A DNA stretch of 64,000 nucleotides from Hetaerina americana (GCA_022747635.1 JAKTNV010000001.1:24289490-24353489), one strand, 5' to 3'. Positions 9,870 to 20,880 are shown, counted from the first letter of the stretch. Translations and numbers: made by a program. Notes: generated by a model not told the origin, from the sequence alone.

Positions 9870-10845
9870 TGTTGCCCGCCTCAATTTATTGTTCAATTTT
9901 TTGTACTTCATTTTGCCTAATTCTGTATTAATATTCTTCCATTTTCGCCGCTCATCCATCTTTGTAATCATCTCATCCGTGATCCATGGTTTCCTAGTCC
10001 TTTTTGCGTTAACGGTTCCAATAGTGTCTTTTGCGGCTTTAGACAACCCTTTCTTGATCATTTCCCATTTTTCTTCGGTAGTACTAAGCCCTTTACCATC
10101 CTCTATGATTTTCTCTACCGCCTGTTTGTATTCCTTCCTTTTCAACCCATTTAATGCTTCTGCATTCCATTCTCTAACTCGCCGCCCCTGCCTTATCTTT
10201 GTGAAACGTACGCTACATTTCATAACAACTAAATTGTGGTCTGAGTCCGCATCCGCTCCCGGGAAGCTGTGGGAATTTATTACACTGTTCCTAAACCTGT
10301 GGCTAACCAGGATATAATCTAGCTGATATCTTCCTGAGTCACCTGGCATTTTCCATGTATACCTGCGTCTTTTGTGGTGTCTAAACCAAGTGTTGGTGAT
10401 GACTAACCCCTGTCTCCTGCAGAACTCAACTGCTTTCTCCCCGCGGTCATTCCTCGTGCCTAAACCGTAGTCCCCCACCTCATCACCATCTCTTCCTTCG
10501 CCTACCGTCGCATTCCAATCCCCCATCACTATCAAATGTTTCCCTGCAGGAACACACGCGATCATGTCCTCTAACTGATCGTATATCCTATCGACCTCTT
10601 CTTCCTTATGGTTGCTCGGTGGCATGTATACCTGAATAATAACTAAGTTCGTCGGTTCTGCTTTTACCTCCACTAGTAGTATTCTATCCGTTACCTGCTC
10701 TATGTTGACTACGCTTCTTCCTACCTCTTCATTTAATACTATGGCAACCCCTCGTTGGCTCTCGTCCCCACCGCTGTGTATTATTCTATACTTATTACTC
10801 CAATAATCCCCGCTATCTTTCCATCCAAAATTTGATGGACTATAC

Positions 10846-10846
<1 letters not shown>
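9870..10846 (-). pseudogene. LINE apurinic-like endonuclease domain
   Basis: Open from the (TA)n boundary downward for about 325 codons. Visible motifs of the exonuclease-endonuclease-phosphatase fold: LLVEVKAEPTNLVIIQVYMP, GDWNATVG (the GDxN active-site motif), GTRNDRGEKAVEFCRR, RYTWKMPG, QLDYILVS and SDHNLVV (the SDH active-site motif). In LINEs this domain nicks the target DNA to prime reverse transcription. The N-terminal strand with the first catalytic Asn/Glu is missing, so it should be inactive. The frame then continues into a linker and fails at the A-run frameshift (9865-9870), after which RRATKK would continue as KEAWWKTQC in the next frame. Confidence 0.88.
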
Positions 10847-10848
<2 letters not shown>

Positions 10849-10900
<52 letters not shown>

Positions 10901-10904
10901 TATA
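10849..10904. repeat. (TA)n microsatellite
   Basis: TA array between the truncated 5' end of the LINE and the PLE tail that begins at 10905. Confidence 0.95.
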
Positions 10905-11062
10905 ACACTTTTTGAAAGTCTCACGGACGTGAATAATAATGTATAACACTTAGCACTAGTGGACACAGACAAAAACACAGAAACCCACAAAAAAGAGACT
11001 CACTATTTTTCGAATTTTCGGTGGTCGTGACCACCTTTATCAAGGAAGAGATGGACAGAACT
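10905..11062 (-). mobile_element. PLE 3' end, same subfamily as 52955-53112
   Basis: Nearly identical over about 155 bp to 52955-53112, including gaaagtctcacgg, the long tail with cacttagcactagtggac and the hairpin. The hairpin on the minus strand reads cttgataaagg, stem GGTGGTC/GACCACC, GAAAA (about 11089 is outside; hairpin lies at 11019-11046). No coding sequence remains; at 52955 the same end is attached to a GIY-YIG frame, which makes the identity firm. Confidence 0.8.
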
Positions 11063-11096
11063 CAAGTGTCCACTAGTGCTAAGTGTTATACATTAT
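10936..11096. repeat. Palindrome of PLE tails, 31-bp perfect arms
   Basis: 10936-10966 and 11066-11096 are exact reverse complements. The left arm belongs to the minus-strand PLE end; the right arm is a short plus-strand piece of the same tail. (TA)n lies immediately outside on both sides. Confidence 0.88.
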
Positions 11097-11098
11097 AT

Positions 11099-11108
11099 AT
11101 AAATATAT

Positions 11109-11168
<60 letters not shown>
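11099..11168. repeat. (TA)n microsatellite
   Basis: TA array, slightly interrupted at the start, directly outside the right arm of the PLE palindrome. Confidence 0.95.
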
Positions 11169-11172
<4 letters not shown>

Positions 11173-11399
11173 AAAATTTATGTATTAATTTAAAGGAAGT
11201 ATGTAGCATGTATCTTTTAATGGACATGCTCGGCGTGTTTATGGCTGCCTTATTGACGACAAGTTTACTTCTTTTCTGTTAATTGTTCTTTCACCAGTTT
11301 ATTATGTATCTCACACCTGTTTAAATCTTTTGAATACTATTAATTATATGGAATTAATTGTTTACCTTTAAACACCTTTCACTCAGCGACCGTTTTTGG
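11169..11399. other. No recognised feature
   Basis: Short AT-rich interval between the (TA)n array and the mariner relic. Confidence 0.4.
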
Positions 11400-12061
11400 T
11401 TATCCGTCCTCCGTAATACTCTCCCAAGGTGCTTTCTGAAATTTAAATGAAGAACTCATGATGCACCACGCTCCTGCATTCGAAGAAAACCTTCGCATTC
11501 GACCGAATTTGGCGCGCTTTTTTCGGTCTTTGCTCGTGCTACAGCTTCCATCGGGATTATTGAGCTTTAGTTTCCACGTCATAACCATAAACCTATGATT
11601 CCTCACTTTTTGTAACCCTCTGCAGCAAATTTGGGTGTCGTGGACAGAGTACTTTTATTACCTCATCAGCTATGTTAATGCGTTGCCGTTTTTGGTCGAA
11701 ATTGAGCAATTTTGGTACGAATTTCGAGACGACCCGTGCCATGCCCAAATTATTGATAATGGCATGAGCCAATCTATATGTTTAGGTCCTCACCTCACTT
11801 TAGGTTTAACAGTGATTCTACGATTGGTCTATGCTATGCTCTTCACTTCATCAATGTTTTCGTCTGTTGTTGACGTGCTCGGGTGTCCGGCACACTCTTC
11901 GTCCTTCACATCTTCTCGGCCCCCTGAGACCATTTTGTACCCCCGATTAACGTAGCTTCGGTCAAAGGTAGCTTCTCCATATGCCACAGTCACATTCGAA
12001 ATGCGTCCGCGCACTTAATTTCTTTTTTCCCACAAAATTTGATAAAAGTTCTTTGACCCAT
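11400..12061 (-). pseudogene. Mariner transposase pseudogene, truncated
   Basis: ATG at 12061 on the minus strand begins GQRTFIKFCGKKEIKCADAF, the first helix-turn-helix of a mariner group related to the SETMAR-type transposases. One frameshift leads to VAYGEATFDRSYVNRGYKM and GREDVKDEECAGHPSTST (linker between the two helix-turn-helices, where GRPSTS is usual). After further stops and shifts come VYGYDVETKA, RPKKARQIRSNAKVFFECR and VVHHE, matching the region after the first catalytic Asp; the expected GDE motif itself is eroded. Homology ends at about 11400, before the second catalytic Asp. Different subfamily from the element at 1091-1649. Confidence 0.75.
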
Positions 12062-12496
12062 TTTTTGGAACAGGCAAAAATCGAAGACAAGCCAAAACAC
12101 GTCCAAGCAAAACAGCTGTCAACATTAACTGAGCATTAAAAATGGCCGAATCTTTCGGCATAAGTGAGAGACACAAGTACCAACATAACGCCACAAAAAA
12201 ATTGAAAATCAAATACAGTTAAACCGCGGAAATTCAATTCTCGCGATACTTTTTTAAACTCGAACCTTCTTTTTAAATACAACTCTAAGATGACTGCAAC
12301 GTACAGCGCACAAAGTTCATTTCGCTGCCACTAGAGTGGAAATGTTTTTCTGTACTTAAATGACGTATTCAACTGAAAACAAAGAGCTCGAGCCATCCCA
12401 TTCCTACACTTTCGTGGTTTTTAACACCTTAATCAAATTCCATGATCTTTTGAGTCAAATACATGCCGTGATATGGTGTGTGCATTTAATGTGTTT
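12062..12496. other. No recognised feature upstream of the mariner relic
   Basis: AT-rich; the mariner terminal repeat is expected here but I could not find a matching one. Confidence 0.4.
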
Positions 12497-13111
12497 TTAT
12501 AAGTGCGTGACAGTTTCAGAAAAATTGAACGTCGTATCGTGACAATGAACCCAAATAAAACCCAGCCGGTTTTTCCAGTGGACAAAAGGCCATAAAGGAT
12601 CTATCTCGGCGGCCATGTGGGAAGGATGACAGCAATGTAACAAATGAGGTCTATACCTTAACTGTGAGGTCAGCGAACTCTGCGTTGTTGGTGGCGAATT
12701 CGGTCGTATTTGCATATATTTCGCCTGTGAACGTAAAAGGGAAGTGGAATTTAAAAACTTTTGCGGTTCTCTTCGCGTACTTCCCGCGTTCCTCTCGAGC
12801 CAATCCCACGAAAAAACACCCCAAAAATCCCCGCTCATGTCCCTTTCACAGTTGTTGTACCTTCGACTGCCTAGGGATGGAGTGTGAAGGGGAAGGGATG
12901 TGGGGCGAGGGGTGGGGTATTTGATGGGAAGCCCAGGTGTGTGAGGAGTTCCATTAGGGAGAATGGGGAATGCCATTGGTTGGAGCGACATCACTGTAGC
13001 CACTGCACGCCATTGGTTGGATCCGAGAAGATAGGGGGGAATTGGGGTCATGGAAATAATTCCATTTCCCTTCCCTCTGGGACTATAATTGCCTAGAGTA
13101 AAAGTTAACAT
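12497..13111 (-). CDS. Unrecognised 204-codon open frame, doubtful
   Basis: Opens at ATG 13111 and is free of stops for 204 codons. It is rich in Pro, Ser and Thr and shows no domain, signal peptide or membrane segment I can name. The local base composition (C/T-rich on this strand) makes long chance frames likely. Two copies of gccattggttgg lie inside it at 12972 and 13009. I regard it as probably non-coding. Confidence 0.12.
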   Translation of the reverse strand: MLTFTLGNYSPRGKGNGIISMTPIPPYLLGSNQWRAVATVMSLQPMAFPILPNGTPHTPGLPIKYPTPRPTSLPLHTPSLGSRRYNNCERDMSGDFWGVFSWDWLERNAGSTRREPQKFLNSTSLLRSQAKYMQIRPNSPPTTQSSLTSQLRYRPHLLHCCHPSHMAAEIDPLWPFVHWKNRLGFIWVHCHDTTFNFSETVTHL

Positions 13112-13230
13112 AAGTTTCTATTTTATTGAATCAAATCACTAAGGTAATCAAAATTTATTTTTAATACCTTCTGTACCCAGTCCTACATCTTCTTTCAGTT
13201 TCAAATCAAAATATAGAAGAATATTCTGGA

Positions 13231-13345
13231 GAAATAATCTCAAGGAAGAAGATCCTGAGGCCAATAAAAATAATTCGTAATTATTTTTCTATATATTCCG
13301 AATTATTTTTATTGGCCTTAGGATCTTCTTCCTTGAGATTATTTC
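13231..13345. repeat. Fold-back repeat, 47-bp arms
   Basis: Arms 13231-13277 and 13299-13345 pair at 46 of 47 positions around a 21-bp AT-rich spacer. The sequence (ctcaaggaagaagatcc) is not shared with the PLE ends. It could be a miniature fold-back element or a local inverted duplication. Confidence 0.9.
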
Positions 13346-13556
13346 TTTAACAGCCAATAGCTCCACATCCTCCATTTTGAATATTCTGGAGTTTTGAAGG
13401 ACATGGCCGATTGCTTTAAAATTTGAATGTGATTCAATTGAGTCTTAGAGTAAATAATATTAAGTTCATGACTTCCGAACTGGAAACTAAATTGTTCCAC
13501 TTCGGGTTTTTTTTTTAATTTCATGAGAGAAAAATACGACCCATATATATATATAT

Positions 13557-13836
13557 GGGTCGCAGTAGTCCAGTGGGTAGAGCGTTGGACTGCTGACCGG
13601 AGGGTCCCGGGTTCGATTCCCGGGCTAGGCACTCTGGGCGCCTGCAGCTCCACCCAAGCTTAAGTGATTTTTCGGGTACCAGGTCTTCCTGGGAAACCAT
13701 AATCGGCACAGGGAAAGGAACTGGCCCCCCTACCCTGATATGTGAATCTTAACACGCCGTATAGGGATTAGTACTGGGTGAACTCTACCATCACCTACCA
13801 AACCGACCTTCGGGTTGATTACTGTGTTTATGGTTT
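13557..13836 (+). mobile_element. tRNA-derived SINE, family A, fullest copy
   Basis: Starts with a tRNA-like head: gggtcgcagtagtccagtgg contains an A box (tagtccagtgg, 13566-13576) and ggttcgattcc (13610-13620) is a textbook B box, 34 bases on. These form an internal RNA polymerase III promoter. The body carries gcagctccaccc, gtaccaggtcttcctggg, ctggcccccctaccctg and ends ...gtttatggtt, directly followed by (TA)n. Since the head is intact this copy could have been transcribed. The head would not be a working tRNA because the acceptor arm does not close. Confidence 0.9.
13566..13620 (+). promoter_or_regulatory. Pol III A box and B box of SINE A
   Basis: A box 13566-13576 and B box 13610-13620, spacing as in tRNA genes. 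Confidence 0.75.
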
Positions 13837-14008
<172 letters not shown>

Positions 14009-14236
14009 ATTCGAGCACGAAATCCCGCCATATGGCGAACAAATATTCATTCACATGGGAATAGATATAAGGAAAAGGGATAGGAACACATAAAGGACGA
14101 ACACAGGAGAGGTGGGAAGGCGGAATCAGACAAATCACAAGCGTAAAAATATTTCCTTGACCGTGACTCGAACATCGGATTCTTCCTCTTGCCGGGTGGA
14201 TGCTCTCAACCACTTGAGAATCGAGGAAACAAAATT
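14009..14236 (-). mobile_element. SINE family B, near full-length copy
   Basis: Read from 14236 downward: a tRNA-like head (caagtggttgagagcatcc as A-box region, gttcgagtcac as B-box region), a linker, then the body gattccgcc, cacctctcctgtgttcg, ttgttcgccatatggcg and cgtgctcgaatg, ending at the (TA)n array. This copy shows that the bodies at 7362 and 17089 belong to a tRNA-derived SINE. Confidence 0.8.
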
Positions 14237-14267
14237 TATACAGAGATCTGCGGGTCTTATATATTAC

Positions 14268-14345
14268 GTTTCCTTGATAGATGAAGTGGTTAGAGCATCC
14301 GCCCGTCAAGTGGAAATATCCGGTGTCCAAGTCCCGGTACATTAA
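14268..14345 (+). mobile_element. SINE family B, isolated tRNA-like head
   Basis: Matches the head of the neighbouring minus copy: gtttccttga, aagtggttagagcatccgcc, tccaagtcccggt. The body is missing. With 14009-14236 it makes a head-to-head pair separated by 37 bases. Confidence 0.7.
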
Positions 14346-16997
14346 ACCCCTGTTCCAAATTACATAGAATCAAAGTTTAAATTATTCTTGTCTTATTTTG
14401 ACAGTCAATAAATGTGTAAAAGACACATATTATGAAGCTTGTTTACAAGGAAATGTTACTTAGCTGTTGGGGAAGATAAAGAAAAACATGAACTAAAATG
14501 TCATTTTTGTTATGAGTGAAATTTTTAATAATTAAAATGATATCTGTACGTTATCAATAAAATGAATGGAAAAGGGAAATAGTATGTGTTCTAGTACGTT
14601 TTATTGTCTACCTGTTGGGTGACTACAGCAGGTTGACTTTGAGTGTTTGATGAGTTCTTACCACGTACCAGTGCAGTCGGAAGCGTGGAGTCAACATTAG
14701 AACTCTCCCCACCAACCGTCTTATTATTTTCTAGCCACGCCATAGTGTTTCAGTCGACTTTCTCCATTTCCAACGTCCTAGAGAGAGTTTGGCTAATTTT
14801 ATGCGGCAGTCTTTTCTAATGGGGTGGGAATGAATCCAGTCCGCTTCTATGTCATTCGACATTTACAGTACAAGCGTCGGTCGGACTTCTTTCGCCATTA
14901 ACTTTCCACCGCGAGCACTTTCAAAAATCTTTCCGGCCGAAGCGGGGTTGGTTGGCGGGACTTAGGCCGCAACGTTACCCTGGGTAGGGTTATCGCTGGG
15001 CCTCGTTTAATTTAATAAATGCCGCAACTCGCTTTAATACGCGACCTGCTTCCTCCCTCTCGCGATGCGGTCGTCTGCTAAGGTGGGTCGAGTGGAATTA
15101 AACACGTGAATTGTTGAAAATTCACCAGCGCGGTCCTCTTCATATAGCTTAATCATTTGGGAAGTTTCCATTACAGCTTATTTACGCCGCTCTGGTTTTC
15201 CCGCTGTTTGTACTATGGAGTCAGTTTGGTTAGTGTGACAACCTGTGAAGGACGCTGACATCTTCATTGAAATAATTTTTTTCTCTACCATGATGGACTC
15301 CGACAATTTTCGAACTAACGTTTAGAATGGCATTTTATTATATTGTCGTTTACTTGAATAGAATATCTGTACCAATTGCCGAGCTTAATTGTAAGATAGC
15401 AATGCATAATACCGATTCGATTTCATATATCTCATCGTAAAGGAGAAAATGGCGCCTTGACTCGCACACGTACGGCTATTGTTGGTTCGTTTTTCAACTA
15501 ACAACCAAATCCTTTTGTTGAACATTAGCTACAAAAGGACCGCTCTGATTTCTTTATAATCAATTAAGCTTTGTATTTAAATAATTTTAGACGTTAAAAA
15601 CATCCGCTAGGAGTAAATAAGTTTAAATATTTACGTTTAACGCTTATATTCCAGCTTTAGTATTGTGATATGCATTTCGCGTGAAAACACATCGAATACT
15701 TCAGTTAAATACATAAAATATCTTGATTTAAACCATTAAATTCTAATATTTTTTCTTAAGTTTTGATAAATGCTATATTGGTTCGATTCTTAACAGTTTT
15801 ATCCCTACATTTTACCCTAGAGAAATAATTTTCAAACCCAGAAAAATAGGAATTGAATTAAATAAAGCTGTTTTGTCGAGAAAAAATAATAATGTGTCAG
15901 GCACTAAAAAAGTTACTATTACACAAATATGACATTTTTAAATAACCAACAGGACTGAATGAAATGACTTTATCGACTTGGTTACGTGTCGTTCTTCATC
16001 GTTGAATGTTCATGTTCCACCGCTGTGCTGGGAAATGGGGTGTGTGATAAATGCAATCTAGTCGGTAATATTGCATTTACATCTTCGGAACCGAAGATGG
16101 AGATCTATCCTATCGCTGCTTAGTCTGCTGTTAATTTGGAATCTAATCTATGGTCGTCGACTGCACGACTGAATTATTTTATTAATGTGTTTGTTTGTCG
16201 CTGAAATTGTTTTTTGTTTATTGCTGAAATCACGCAGATTCAAGGCTTCAATTCCTACTTGTGTTTCGAAATTGTGTTTGCTATTGATTTGAATGCGTTG
16301 GATGCAAATTCCAGAAGAGAGAGAAGCGTTCATATTGGAACAGACTGAAAATTAATTGTACTGTTTAACAATGGCAAACAAATTTGAAACACTATCGTTC
16401 AGTTAGATTTGTTGACAGACTCTGGGTGCATTCAATCGTTGAATGCACTTCCATTAATAGAATAAACACGAAACGTTTGTTGAACAATTCCAGTTGTTAT
16501 AAACACCCACTCTTAAAAATTATTTTTGAATTATGCTACCTCGACTAAGAAGATGAATCGTCACAATTTTGGACTGAAATATATCAAGACCTCAATGCAT
16601 ATTTTCTGAGCATATAGTATACCATTAATAAAACGGTTTGAGTAGGTTTCGCATGATATCTGTCAAACAGTACAGCAATAATTTACTTGTCTCTTTCTAA
16701 CGTAACACAGGCTGAGGTTAAACATTGCTGATAGCCCCTCATCTTTTTCCAATATTTCCTTCCTAGAGTTTGAGGAAAATGGAATGAGAGTGTAGGACTT
16801 GGCACTGGTGACACCGTAATGAGAGCATGCTGCAAGAATACGGACCCCTTCACAGGAGTTACCAAAATTGCAAAGAAGAAATACGTCTTTCGAGAGAGTG
16901 TTACTAACTAGCCTGCGTTTCTAATTAACTTCGAGATGCATTTCGTATTAAATGTTTTACTTTTTCTTCAATAGAAGGAAGGAAAAGACACAGTCAC
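14346..16997. other. Gene-poor stretch, no recognised repeat
   Basis: 2.6 kb without a supported gene or repeat. The part 14900-15110 is more GC- and CpG-rich than the surroundings, but no exon is discernible. Confidence 0.5.
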
Positions 16998-17027
16998 ACA
17001 TATATATTTATATGTATCTGTGTGTAT

Positions 17028-17082
<55 letters not shown>
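16998..17082. repeat. (TA)n microsatellite
   Basis: TA array with a few TG/AA interruptions, upstream of the next SINE B body. Confidence 0.93.
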
Positions 17083-17084
<2 letters not shown>

Positions 17085-17088
17085 TCTA

Positions 17089-17187
17089 TTGTGTTCGTCC
17101 TTTATATGTTTATATCCGTTTTCCTTATATCTATTTCCATGTGAATGAATATTTGTTCGCCGTATGGCGAGATTTTTTGTGTTTGAA

Positions 17188-17193
<6 letters not shown>
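17089..17193 (+). mobile_element. SINE family B, 3' body between two (TA)n arrays
   Basis: gtgttcgtcctttat, ttccttatatctatttcc, tatttgttcgccgtatggcg, then a tg-rich run into (TA)n. 5'-truncated like 7362-7482. Confidence 0.8.

Positions 17194-17236
<43 letters not shown>
17194..17236. repeat. (TA)n microsatellite at SINE B 3' end
   Basis: Pure TA beginning at the SINE 3' end. Confidence 0.95.
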
Positions 17237-17238
<2 letters not shown>

Positions 17239-17999
17239 GTAAAAATTATTACCCAAGCCCTTGCCTCCCGCTAAACTCTTCCCATCGTAACCAATGGGAT
17301 ATTGAAACAAAAGAATTCTTCAAGGCCGGTAGGTAACCGTCAAAGCATACCAAAAAAACTCCATCCGTAATGTGACTGGAAAAGCTTGGTTACTAGCTGG
17401 AAAATACGTCTAAGGGTATAAAACTAACCAAAATATGCGCTCAAGGACGGATGTCCTGAAGTCTTGACCCCTGAATTGAACTTCCCTGCGGGGCTGGTGG
17501 GCTTAGCATGAGAAGAGGAGTTTTTATACGCTAGTGAAGCACATTTGGAAGTGGAGTTGGGAAGGACGGAAGGGAGAGAGAGAGAGAGAGAGAGACAGAG
17601 GTCCATAGACGAGGCAAGTCGAGTGGAAGGTCGGTGGGAGCTTGGGAGCTCGGAAATGAGTTGGGGCAGTTTCAAGTTTTGTGTGATGTTTTTTTGAGCA
17701 GGTGGAAAGAGGTCTCAGGTAGGATTTTATGTTGGAGGCCAGGCAGGAAATGGGTCAGATTTTGAAATTACCACGGAGGTGGAGGAGGAGAAGGTTTTAG
17801 GCGGGAGCAAGGAGTCCGAAAGCAGGTACAAATGCATGATGCCAGGTATCGAGGTACCTTGAATGAATACCCTGACGTCGAAATAAAAGTTGCCAATTCT
17901 ATTTACTGAAAAAAATGTTTTTTTAATTTCCAAAAAAGGAAACAAATTAGACATGGTGAAAGATAAGGTTAGGTTTTGTTGACCCTAACCCAAAGAAGT
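17237..17999. other. No recognised gene; G-rich patches
   Basis: Contains a (GA)n run at about 17574-17594 and G-rich stretches. No domain seen. Confidence 0.45.
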
Positions 18000-18262
18000 T
18001 AGGAAAGGTGGATGCAGATTATTTTAATTGGCGATGCGATTTTTACAATTGTGATACAAGGGGAGAATGTTAGGAAAGCGAGGAAGGGACAGTAGTGAAA
18101 TAGAGATGTTGGACGGAATGAAGCGAGGAAGAAAATATGTGGAATCGAAGAAGGGTTTATTGCGGTATGGGATATCAGGGATATCAGTTGGTTTCGAAAG
18201 ACAAAGAATTTTATCGTGGTACAGTCAGTGTCCATTAAAAAACCTACCTTGAACGGTGGAAA
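18000..18262 (+). mobile_element. RTE-like LINE 3' relic
   Basis: Sense-strand remains of the ORF tail (ggggagaatgttagg for the GRMLG region, gagatgttggacggaatgaag for MLDGMK) and of the 3' end (attaaaaaacctacctt). Heavily mutated; only the last 250 bp of the element. Confidence 0.7.
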
Positions 18263-18892
18263 ACGAAGAAATTAAAATAAACCCGTGTTCGATCATTTTG
18301 AGGTGCAGGGAATATAAAGTCCTTTTCAAAAAATTTAATTTACATTTACAAGATTAGCGAAATAATTATCGTTTTGACGCCGAATTTGTATATGAGTCCA
18401 GCGCAATTTTAATTCACTAAGGAATTGACAATGTTAATTCATTTAACGCAAGGTGTAACATACAGGACTTCAGTAGCAGAGCCGAAGTGGATGGCGGCGA
18501 AAGGTTGGACGACGAAAGGGGGGGAGTTGCATTTGAAGCAGTCTGGCGTCCCGTTCCTTTCAAGGCATTCGTGGCATTCCACGATGAACTCTGCCTTCCC
18601 TCGCCATGTTTGTTCTCGAAAAATAACAAAATACAATCACGATGCCGTAGTTTCATTATACAAAAATGTGGGTTTGTCTTACTCTCTCCTAAATGTTACT
18701 GCACTTGGGAGACGGAGGTAAGATTGCTGCATGAATTTTTTCCCGTTTCTCTCAGGAACGTGAAATTTCAGATTCAAGGAGTTTATTCAGTCTGCAAAAC
18801 GCGTGAACATTTTTGATAAATTAAAATTTGTCTGGATAGGGGACCCTGACGAGTTTTTATGAGCTTCTCCAAGCCAGGACCGCTGTATGTGT
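18263..18892. other. No recognised feature
   Basis: Several overlapping short frames around 18420-18820 on both strands; none shows a known domain. Confidence 0.4.
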
Positions 18893-18907
18893 ATCTATAT
18901 GTATATG

Positions 18908-18981
<74 letters not shown>

Positions 18982-18990
18982 ACATGTATT
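18893..18990. repeat. (TA)n microsatellite
   Basis: TA array, about 70 pure bases with degenerate edges. Confidence 0.95.
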
Positions 18991-19093
18991 ATTTTATTTA
19001 TTTGTCCGTGTCCTTGTCCAGCGACTATCTCCAGAATCTACGCAGCGCACAGTGAATGTAACGAAAAGCAAAAACATCCCTGCGTTGTAATAT
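18991..19093 (+). repeat. Unnamed (TA)n-adjacent repeat, copy 1
   Basis: Similar to 21281-21380: both follow a (TA)n array and share tccgtgtccttgtcc/ctgtgtcctcgtcc, atctccagaatct, gcgca and aaaagcaaaaac, ending with ctgcgttgtaat. Same orientation. Nature unknown; probably another retroelement 3' end. Confidence 0.65.
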
Positions 19094-19917
19094 GTATATA
19101 TATATTTATTTATACATATGTATGTTATTGTATGTGTGTTGTCATTTCAATAGTTGACAAATGAAAATCATTCGCTTTAAACGCCATTGAAATACTGCCA
19201 AAAATTCGCCGCGCGCTCGGAAACCCTAATGAATGATTACAGAGTGCAAGTTCATCAAAAGGTCCCTGCGTACAAAGTTTTAAAATTTTTCTAGGCCATC
19301 CTTTACGCTTGGATTAATTACGGAAAAAGTTTCAACATTTGACGCTCTCATCATGAATATCCATCAGGGTAACCCCAAATGAGCGTTCTACGTATTTTCC
19401 GACATTTAAATGAGGATTTCTTATAGGCTATGAGGACCGTTTTTTTTGGTTCAGCTGGCATTTTTCACGGCAGAGATCCGTCCTCCGTCTATGGGAACAT
19501 GTGAATCGTAATTCTGTGGATAAAATCTTATTGTTTGTACTATCAGCCAATTAATGGCCGCAGTGTTCTATGGTTACTTCTCCCCATGCTGTAATTATCC
19601 TGTGTATTTCATTATCACCGAACCCAAATTTTCCACTACCGATTGGACCTAGTTGTGCGTACTGGTGACTGGATAGACGCAGTAATATGAAAACGCTTAT
19701 TTATTTTTTATGCTCATCTAGTCAAGGCTAATGGAACGTATCTTAATGGATCCGGAACACGGATATGCCAATGGAATTTTTTTTAGCAATCTTAGTATCG
19801 TTCTTTCGTACGGTGTATTACTTGGAATGTTTAACAGATTTAAGTTATTGCAAAAATTATATTTTTAAAAATATTTCTTTCATTTCATAAGTTTTTAGTT
19901 TTTAAGCATATAAAAGT
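19094..19917. other. No recognised feature
   Basis: AT-rich sequence with nothing supported. Confidence 0.45.
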
Positions 19918-20265
19918 TGAATTGGACTGAGAAGGAAAAACAAACGAAAGCGCTCAAGGCGAGATAAATGAGGTGATAGGGTTATAGGGAGGAATTCCAA
20001 GAAGACAGGAAAGATGGATACGAAGCGTTTTGTTAGACGGTGTGATTGCAAACTGCGATAGAATGCTATAAATATAGAAGTTAAATACAGTCTAAGGAAG
20101 AAGGAATAGGAAGAACATAGGGTTTGTAGTATGGAATGAAGTGTGATAGAATATAAACGGAATTGAAGCAGGATTTATTGCAGTGTGTCCGAATTAAGGT
20201 AAGGTTAAGAAAGGTATGTGTGCACAAGTTAGAGTCTGGGTCCATCCAAAAACTACGTTAACCAG
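19918..20265 (+). mobile_element. RTE-like LINE 3' relic
   Basis: Tail-domain remains (tggactgagaaggaaaaac for WTEK, gaagacaggaaagatggata for RQEKW) and the 3' signature gtccatccaaaaactacg at about 20240. Confidence 0.7.
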
Positions 20266-20813
20266 TCAACTACAAAATTATAAATAATATTTTAGTGATG
20301 GATCTAGGTCTTTTGAATTTCATTATTTGTTATATTACTAAATAGATATTTTTGCAAATATTTAGCCCCATTGTGGTCTCCTTGGTCTTCTGGGCACTGC
20401 CAAGCAATTTGTCTACTGCCCTGAGGGTAGTGGGTTCAAATAGAGACCAGAGAAATGGTCTTGTGAAGCCCTATAGATCCATATTTCTAACGAGGCATCA
20501 TAGCCTAGTAGGAAAATGATTGGTGTCACATGGAAAGGGCCATCTTACCCTATTAAAATGTTGCATGCCGTATATCTTTGATCGGCGTATACTTCACCCT
20601 CTGCCATCAAAAAGCAACCATCAGGATTAGTTTCTGTGGCATTTTTCGTATCAAAAGTTATATAGGTTACACTTTTTCTAAAGAAATTGATGCTCTTAAA
20701 GGACTCGGAACACACACTGAATATTTCTGCTAACCCATCAAGGAAACAACGAAGTTTTAAGATGGAGGTTTTGTGAGAAAAGTTCGCACTACATGTCCGT
20801 TGGACGCCTTTAG

Positions 20814-20814
<1 letters not shown>
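20266..20814. other. No firm feature; possible tRNA-like fragment and short frame
   Basis: 20385-20480 contains a B-box-like gggttcaaatag after an inverted gaccagag, weakly SINE-like. The minus-strand frame ending at 20545 (about 90 non-repeat codons) has no recognised domain. Confidence 0.3.

Positions 20815-20874
<60 letters not shown>
20815..20874. repeat. (TA)n microsatellite
   Basis: Pure TA, left boundary of the region holding the PLE palindrome. Confidence 0.97.

Positions 20875-20880
<6 letters not shown>

Larger units (their letters stand above)
8302..10848 (-). mobile_element. RTE-like LINE, best copy in the window, 5'-truncated and deleted
   Basis: Minus-strand non-LTR retrotransposon in the order endonuclease, linker, reverse transcriptase, C-terminal region, short 3' UTR. 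The 3' end (ggatgg, then the complement of taccggttaa at 8311-8342) is a signature found at many other sites in the window. Three lesions are visible: the 5' end stops inside the endonuclease at a (TA)n array (10849), one base is missing in an A run at 9865-9870, and about 260 bp of the RT palm are deleted near 9214. Both ends abut (TA)n. Assignment to the RTE-like group rests on the apurinic-type endonuclease pattern and on the lack of an obvious ORF1. Confidence 0.85.

Noticed and set aside
8231..9931. Plus-strand frames of 100-170 codons between 8231 and 10317
   Set aside because: Antisense to the minus-strand LINE; Ser/Leu-rich shadows with no independent domain.
13557..13640. A functional tRNA gene
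   Set aside because: A and B boxes are present, but the acceptor stem does not close and the sequence continues into a SINE body found elsewhere in the window.
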